Shown here: positions 59,088 to 64,000 of the stretch, one piece after another
Layout of the letters: each line of letters opens with the position of its first letter
Position numbering within the stretch: position 1 is the first letter of the stretch
The notes under the pieces: generated by a model
The model's input: the letters and a program-made list of their open reading frames with translations, nothing else
Database searches by the model: none
Told to the model about the DNA's origin: nothing
Position numbers and translations under genes: made by a program
Origin: Blepharisma stoltei
Taxonomy: Eukaryota > Ciliophora > Heterotrichea > Heterotrichida > Blepharismidae
Direction of reading: 5' to 3'
Length of the DNA: 64,000 bases
Assembly: GCA_914767885.1 (NCBI GenBank)
Contig: CAJZBQ010000032.1
Location: forward strand, 434,001 to 498,000

Positions 59088-59909
59088 ATGAAAGCTGCTG
59101 AAAACTTAGCTCAAGATGAAAATGAGTGTAAGATCTAAATAGCAAATGCAAATCCTCAACCTCGGAGCTCTTCTAATAGCAAGCATAGCCAAGTCGGACA
59201 AAAATATATAGGCTTTCTGATGTCCCAAATCAAGTTGATGAAGCAAGTGATTGAGCAAAACAGTATTATTAATTCAAAATTTCTAGATATCAGAAACGAA
59301 ATTGAGAGGCTGCAGCAATCTAATGCTCCTTCGGAATCAGTTCAAGGTCCAGTTCCAACCAAAAAGAATATTTTGGAGTTAATATGCCCTGAAGTAGAAT
59401 CATATGATTACAGCCTTTCATTAGTTGATAAAATTCCTTCACCTGTCTGCAAGGGTAAATACTTTTCGTTCAATGTTTCACTCAAAAATGAAGGGATACT
59501 AAAGATTCCAATAGAAGAAAGGATCCAGATAAAAGTTTCTATCTATTCTGCAGAAAATCCTCCAAAAGTAATTAAAAAGAATATGAGTGGTGAAATTATG
59601 ATAAAAGGCCATACTACAAGCACACTCACTTATGACTCAAAACTGGGCACCCATTCAGCAAGTTTTAAAATCCAGCTTAATGAAGTTACTTCGCATTTTA
59701 TGAATGGATGAGTATTTTTGGTTGTTGAAACTCAGACACCTTGCGAATTTTTAGAAACACTGGGGATATATATTAAGCCTTTGATAATAAAGAAATTGAT
59801 AATTAAAGCAAAAGAAACGACTTGCAAAAGATGGCGTGAGAAAGAGCAGGAGATGAGAGAAATTGCATCTGAAGAGAATTTAGAAAGCGGAAATTCTGCT
59901 GAGTCTTAA
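59088..59909 (+). CDS. Hypothetical protein with central beta-rich domain
   Basis: 268 residues after a 15-nt intron at 59128-59142 (GTAAGATCTAAATAG) joining AQDENE|SNANPQP; TGA is Trp at FMNGWVFLVV. A short coiled coil (QVIEQNSIINSKFLDIRNEI) precedes a ~130-residue domain of alternating hydrophobic strands (YFSFNVSLKNEG, IQIKVSIYSAENPP, SASFKIQLNEV) with an immunoglobulin-like look, and a charged C-terminal helix. No named family recognised. Confidence 0.65.
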
Positions 59910-60991
59910 GAATGCTGACATTTAAATAATGCTAAAGATAAATATATGTTGCATTTTGAATATTCATCTTTTTCTTTGATGAGTAAATTTATAAATGTAA
60001 ATACGATTAAAATTAAAAAATGAATATGAATAAAGATAATATTGCAGGAAAATTTTTCGAATATTCGCATTTATATTCAAAATACATTTTCTATACTTAT
60101 TATAATGACAGGAAATTACAGATATTAAACTCAATTGATTTCTATAGTTTAAAATCCACTTTTGCAATATTTATGACAGAATATTTGAATATGCCTAATA
60201 AATAACTAAAAATGATATCGTTTTTTGCAGATTTTTGAACTTTATCACTTAAGTGTGGAATTTTTCCGCGTGTGAAAAGGTGTTTTTCACGTGTGGAGCC
60301 CTTTTGATTTCACATGTGGAATCCTCTTTTCACACGCGGAAAAAATTCCACACTTAGGTGGTAAAGTTCAAAATCTGCAAATAACGATATCATTTTTAGG
60401 GACTAATACTTCAATAGTAAATGACTATAAATCATGACAATTATTAATTGAGCAAGAGCTTTCATGATTGCATTTTTTAAAAAAAAGTTCTATCAAATCT
60501 TGAAATTTATTATTCCCTATTCATTGTAGCATAAATTATAGATTCTATATAAATAAATAATTAGGATGAAAAAGGTCCTTATTTTTTCGAAAAAATTGGT
60601 ATGATTTAGTGTCTCTACCTATCATGAAAGACTGTAAGGAGCTTTGAGCTTTCAAATACTTCAAAAAGTGCCAATTGCGAGCTGAAGGGTGAGTCTCTCT
60701 AGCCTATTGGGAATTAAGATAAATGGAGCAGCTCTAATTCCATGGAAGATTGATGCTCGTAGAAGTCAGAAGAACTCTCCAGGAGATAGGCGACTTCAGT
60801 CGAAAACTTATATAGAAATCAAGCCTGAAAATCTTCAATGAACTGATTATCATTGGGTAAATCAAATTATAAGATATATGAATATTGTTTGACCAAAATA
60901 ATGCGTATTAATATCCTGCAAGCTCTCATTTTATCTCTACACACATAATTAGCTTTTCTTTAATTATTCATTCTTACTTTTAACTTCATAA
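59910..60991. other. Intergenic with a palindrome and a GC-richer block
   Basis: The palindrome 60207-60396 is listed separately. A GC-richer stretch at about 60600-60850 resembles other probable eliminated DNA. The small ORFs here look like chance. Confidence 0.4.
60207..60396. repeat. Palindromic element (likely IES), 190 bp
   Basis: Inverted arms of ~55 bp: TAAAAATGATATCGTTTTTTG...AACTTTATCACTTAAGTGTGG against the inverse ending GATATCATTTTTAG, flush with TA at 60207-60208 and 60397-60398. Inner inverted motifs CGCGTGTGAAAA/TTTTCACACGCG and CACGTGTGG/CACATGTGG extend the hairpin almost to its centre. Confidence 0.78.
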
Positions 60992-61969
60992 ATGTCAGAG
61001 CTCAGCTCCCAGTCGTTTTATTTAGAACCTTCACGACTAAACCAAACAGCTCCTCTTCCTATAAGTGAAATATACAAAACTATTAAAGGCTCTAACGATG
61101 ATTGAGGTGTTGAAGGTTATCAAGTTCCTAAAAAATGTGCAGTTTATATTACAAAAGAAATAAAAGTCCCCAATGCTAAAAAGCGAGACATGTTCTATGA
61201 TATTAGCAAAAAAGAAAAGGAGCCATCTCCTATTACATATGCTCCAAGTAATGAGCAAGTACTCAAACGCTACTGGGATAAAGCAACAGGAAGATTTAGG
61301 AAAGCTCAAAGGAAAACTGTTATTGATGAAGTCATGAAGCTAAGCCCAAGAGTCCCAGGACCTGGAACTTATCATGTAACTGAAAGAGGACAGTCAGAAA
61401 AACCGAAATACAAGATCCCACTCGGCATTATGGAGTAAAAATTATACAGCAAAGCGCAAGGGTTGTCTTTCTTAAGCAGCACTGAATTTTATGCTGAAGA
61501 ATCACCTGGAAGTGGAAGGTATTTTGAGAAAGAAGAAGATAGAGAAAAAGCTGTAAAAATTATTTAGTATACCAAAAGAGAAAGAAAATCTCCTGTGTTT
61601 AAGTATTATGCTGGAAAACCCGAGAAAAAGATGGAAAAGCAAGAGGTTGGACCTGGATATTTAAAAAATTTAGAAAATTCTGTAAAAAGATCGTCAACTA
61701 TGAGAAGATCTCCAAATGCACTATTTCCCAAGTCAAACCCACCAAATGCTATCCATCGCAGAGCAGCCACGACTAAGTTCGTGCCTGGGGTAGGGGCTTA
61801 TAAAGATGTAGAAAAAGCATATACAGGCCATATCGTTAAGAGAAAAGAAAGAATTCCTTTCATCTCTCCCTATAAATTCACAAGATTTAGCGACGCAGAA
61901 GCTAAAAATCATAATTGGGTTCCTGGTCCTGGATCTTATGAAATCATGCCTCCAATGAGGAAAAAATAA
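60992..61969 (+). CDS. Sperm-tail PG-rich repeat (STPGR) axonemal protein
   Basis: 315 residues after two 15-nt introns (61435-61449, 61553-61567) and TGA as Trp in NDDWGVEGY. Pro-Gly motifs PGPGTYHV, ESPGSGRYF, VGPGYLKN, VPGVGAYKDV and VPGPGSYEIM are spread along the protein, the mark of STPGR/SHIPPO proteins that line axonemal microtubules. It fits a ciliary gene set with IFT56 and the kinesin. Confidence 0.85.
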
Positions 61970-62000
61970 TTTTTTAAAATTAAATTTTAGAAGTACTTAT

Positions 62001-62762
62001 TTATAAATCGTCAATTTTCCCTCGTCTTGAAAACTTCTTTCTTGGGCCCCCAGTTTCCACCCTATATCTGAGTTCTCTTCTCTTTTTTGTGTATTTAAAA
62101 TCAATTTCTATATCTTTAGAACTATTAAGCCCCTCTATCAGCACAGGCACCAATTGACCAAACCTAGCCTGCTTTGATAGACTTGTATGTGAAATTTCTA
62201 TTGCTTCTTCATCTGAAATTCATTGTATACAGTGATTATAAGCTCTTTCTATCAATTTATTTCTTAAATCTACCGCATCTAAATTAGGCTTTATTGCTAT
62301 AGCTCTTTCTAATTCATCAAATTTTTGTTTTTGAAGTCACATTGTAAGGGAGTAACAGGAGTTTTCTTTTAGCTCTTCTAAGCTGAAATCTGTAATTACT
62401 AACTAACCCCCTCCATAAGCGAGCAAAATCATTGGAAAAATACCTAAGAGCCCCACCCTCAGCGAACGAACCAAAATTTTTTATGAAACAAATTTACATA
62501 TAAGTAATAATTATTTATATGAAATCTCTAGCTAATCGTGCTTAATTTTAAACAGCTTGTATTCTAAGATATAAAATTTACAAATTAAATAAATATTTGC
62601 TTTCCAATTTTTGCGAATCTGGATTTTTTAAATTTCGAAAAATTACTATATATAATTTTTAAAAAATTAATCACCCTTCCTTGAGCGAATAAAATTGTTT
62701 TGTTCGCTCACGGAGAGGAATAAGATAATTAAAGCGAAAAATAGGGTCTTTTGCAGTAGCAT
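62001..62762 (-). CDS. Small protein with predicted signal peptide, one IES
   Basis: 146 residues after removing 62400-62720 TA-to-TA; the frame and length (441 bases) then fit. Start MLLQKTLFFALIILVITDFS reads as a signal peptide, half on each side of the IES. TGA is Trp in TMWLQKQKF and IQWISDEE. The rest is helical and charged (KFDELERAIAIKPNLDAVDL), ending RKKFSRRGKIDDL. No family recognised. Divergent from the RNase H2B gene, 42 bp apart. The start relies on the correct IES ends, so the N-terminus is moderately certain. Confidence 0.6.
62400..62720 (+). mobile_element. MITE family 1, decayed copy m, 321 bp
   Basis: TA at 62400-62401 and 62721-62722. Left CCCCCTCCATAAGCGAGCAAAAT and right TTTGTTCGCTCACGGAGAGG; the body is shortened. 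It interrupts the signal-peptide region of the minus-strand gene. Confidence 0.85.
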
Positions 62763-62804
62763 ATTAATTTTTATCAAGAATTTTGCTACTTAAATTAGTC
62801 TAAA

Positions 62805-63542
62805 ATGGAGTCAAGCGGGAAATTATTATTTATAGGTCCTGTTGAGGTAGCGCATGGAGAAATAGTAACTTTGCAACTTCCAAGAAGTCAAATGCCTTTC
62901 CTTTTGACTGACAGCTCTATTTACTCTATTCAAAAATCATCATTTTTTGGTTCTTGCGTAGTTGGCAAAACTATAAATAGCTCGACTGAAGTGTTTATAA
63001 TAACACCATTTGATCCAATTTTCCTTTTGCTGCCAGTTTTAAATCAAATTTATTCATTTCGTGCTTATGAAGAAATTTTGAGGGATTCTAATCTTTCTGC
63101 GCTTATAGGGAAAAGCGAAATTCTAGCAAAAGTTTCAAAGTTTTGTGAGTGCAAAGACCATCAGGGCCAGCTTTATGTTAGGACAACTGAAGAAAAAATC
63201 AATGAATGGCTTCAAATGAAATTTGAAGCCCTTGTAAGAGAAATTTCAGTGAAAGTCCCATGGGCTATGAGTATTCAAGGGCAGAATCCAAATGCAACAA
63301 AAACTGCTTTAGGAATTCTATATGAGCTTCTAAATGATGATTTTTTTATGAGACTTAGTATGGGCTTCACTATTAGAGAAATTTTGATAACAGGTAAACC
63401 GCAACCTTTAAGAAGGCAAAATAATGAAATTGAAAACTTCAAACCTCAACAGCACTCGGCCAAAAAGAAACCACAGCCTCCTAAAAAAGCTGCAAACCTT
63501 CCTAAAGGCCAATTAACACTGAGTTTTGCGAAAGCAAAATAA
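62805..63542 (+). CDS. Ribonuclease H2 subunit B
   Basis: 245 residues. The N-terminal triple-barrel part shows KLLFIGPVEVAHGEIVTLQLP and the family motif FIITPFDPIFLLLPVL; the helical part has DHQGQLYVRTTEEKINEWL. The C-terminus is Lys/Pro-rich and ends GQLTLSFAKAK, which resembles a weak PCNA-interaction (PIP) motif as found at the end of animal RNASEH2B. Non-catalytic subunit of the enzyme that removes ribonucleotides from DNA. No IES or intron. Confidence 0.88.
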   Translation: MESSGKLLFIGPVEVAHGEIVTLQLPRSQMPFLLTDSSIYSIQKSSFFGSCVVGKTINSSTEVFIITPFDPIFLLLPVLNQIYSFRAYEEILRDSNLSALIGKSEILAKVSKFCECKDHQGQLYVRTTEEKINEWLQMKFEALVREISVKVPWAMSIQGQNPNATKTALGILYELLNDDFFMRLSMGFTIREILITGKPQPLRRQNNEIENFKPQQHSAKKKPQPPKKAANLPKGQLTLSFAKAK

Positions 63543-63787
63543 TAATTACTAATTAATATTTTCAGGGATAATATAATTGTATTCTATACCTTTCCATAGC
63601 CCTTGTTCATTTTTTATCTAAATTATTCTATTTAGATTTGCCGAAATATATTAAATTTTATTCACTTAATAACAAAAATCACCCTATGAAGACTAAAATA
63701 AACTCATTTTAAGCTTAGCCAATCAAAAACTTAACGGAAATTACGTAAAATGCAAACGAGTAATTTGATATAAAATTAAAAGGGTAA
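63543..63787. other. Intergenic, AT-rich
   Basis: No feature recognised. Confidence 0.4.
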
Positions 63788-64000
63788 ATGCTAAATCAAA
63801 CAGTAAATGATTTGTGGGCATGTGATCTTTTCTATTCAACCGAAGTATTTCCTTCTCCTCCTAGAAAAGATACTGAAAATGTAGTATCGTCAGGATCTAT
63901 AAGCAGATACAGCAACTCTCGATCTCCGAATGAACCTCTTATTCTTTCTGGTAGAAGCCCATTAAGGAATTTAGCGCAGTCTACAAATGGAAGACTTTAT
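63788..64000 (+). CDS. 5' part of a Ser/Pro-rich protein, cut by window end
   Basis: An open frame of 71 codons from MLNQTVNDLWACDLFYS, with Ser-Pro sites (FPSPPRK, SRSPNEP, GRSPLRN). It continues past the window. No domain can be judged from this length; it is likely coding because composition changes sharply at the ATG. Confidence 0.5.
   Translation, partial: MLNQTVNDLWACDLFYSTEVFPSPPRKDTENVVSSGSISRYSNSRSPNEPLILSGRSPLRNLAQSTNGRLY

Overview
This window reads as germline (micronuclear) DNA of a heterotrich ciliate, almost certainly Blepharisma. Three things in the sequence support this. (1) In-frame TGA must be read as tryptophan: the RecQ motif [15 protein letters not shown], the TBC motif NRFVS-TGA-RIFLG and many others only make sense this way, while TAA and TAG end genes. 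(2) Spliceosomal introns are 15 or 16 nt (GTA...TAG), about sixteen of them recognisable here. (3) Conserved genes are broken by TA-bounded inserts whose exact TA-to-TA removal restores the reading frame and the family consensus. These are internal eliminated sequences (IESs), cut out when the somatic macronucleus is made. Several standard-code ORFs in the window are therefore only fragments of one gene.

Layout. 0-11.4 kb: tryparedoxin-like protein, a myristoylation-type protein, two tandem EF-hand proteins, a RecQ helicase carrying three IESs, an RBR ubiquitin ligase, CIAO2-type Fe-S assembly factor and a glutathione peroxidase. 11.4-15.2 kb: gene-poor, with GC-richer blocks, a full-length MITE, a decayed glutathione peroxidase copy and a palindromic element. 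15.2-19.1 kb: protein kinase, coiled-coil protein, two-RRM protein. 20-29.3 kb, minus strand: TBC1D5-like protein, kinesin, a degenerate peroxisomal-type SDR, and a two-membrane-segment receptor with TPR-like and VWA-like regions. 29.6-35.1 kb: PTEN/tensin-like pseudophosphatase, a hypothetical gene hidden by the code, an NSF-like pseudogene and a tail-anchored repeat protein. 35.1-47 kb: a 782-bp inverted-repeat element, a DUSP-MYND ubiquitin protease, an EF-hand protein, an ERI1-like/RRM protein, and a membrane protein with a Zn-binding tail. 47.1-57.3 kb: cohesin SMC1, an MDR oxidoreductase, an ATM1-type ABC transporter and IFT56. 57.4-64 kb: ankyrin protein, a beta-rich protein, an STPGR protein, a small signal-peptide protein, RNase H2 subunit B and the start of another gene.

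Mobile DNA. The main repeat is a roughly 390-bp MITE with ends TA-CTCCCC...GGGGAG-TA and repeated CCTCCGTGAGCGAAC motifs. There are 13 copies, 12 of them inside genes; four are nearly identical and the rest are progressively decayed. One copy sits inside a 15-nt intron, so that intron exists only after DNA excision. A second MITE family (TAAGGACCCCCC ends, about 330 bp) has two copies, one in the CIAO2 gene. Other IESs are large palindromes (135-235 bp) or 400-545 bp GC-richer inserts without clear inverted ends. Gene content is ordinary ciliate housekeeping (cilium, DNA repair, cohesin, ubiquitin, signalling); the unusual feature is how densely it is interrupted.
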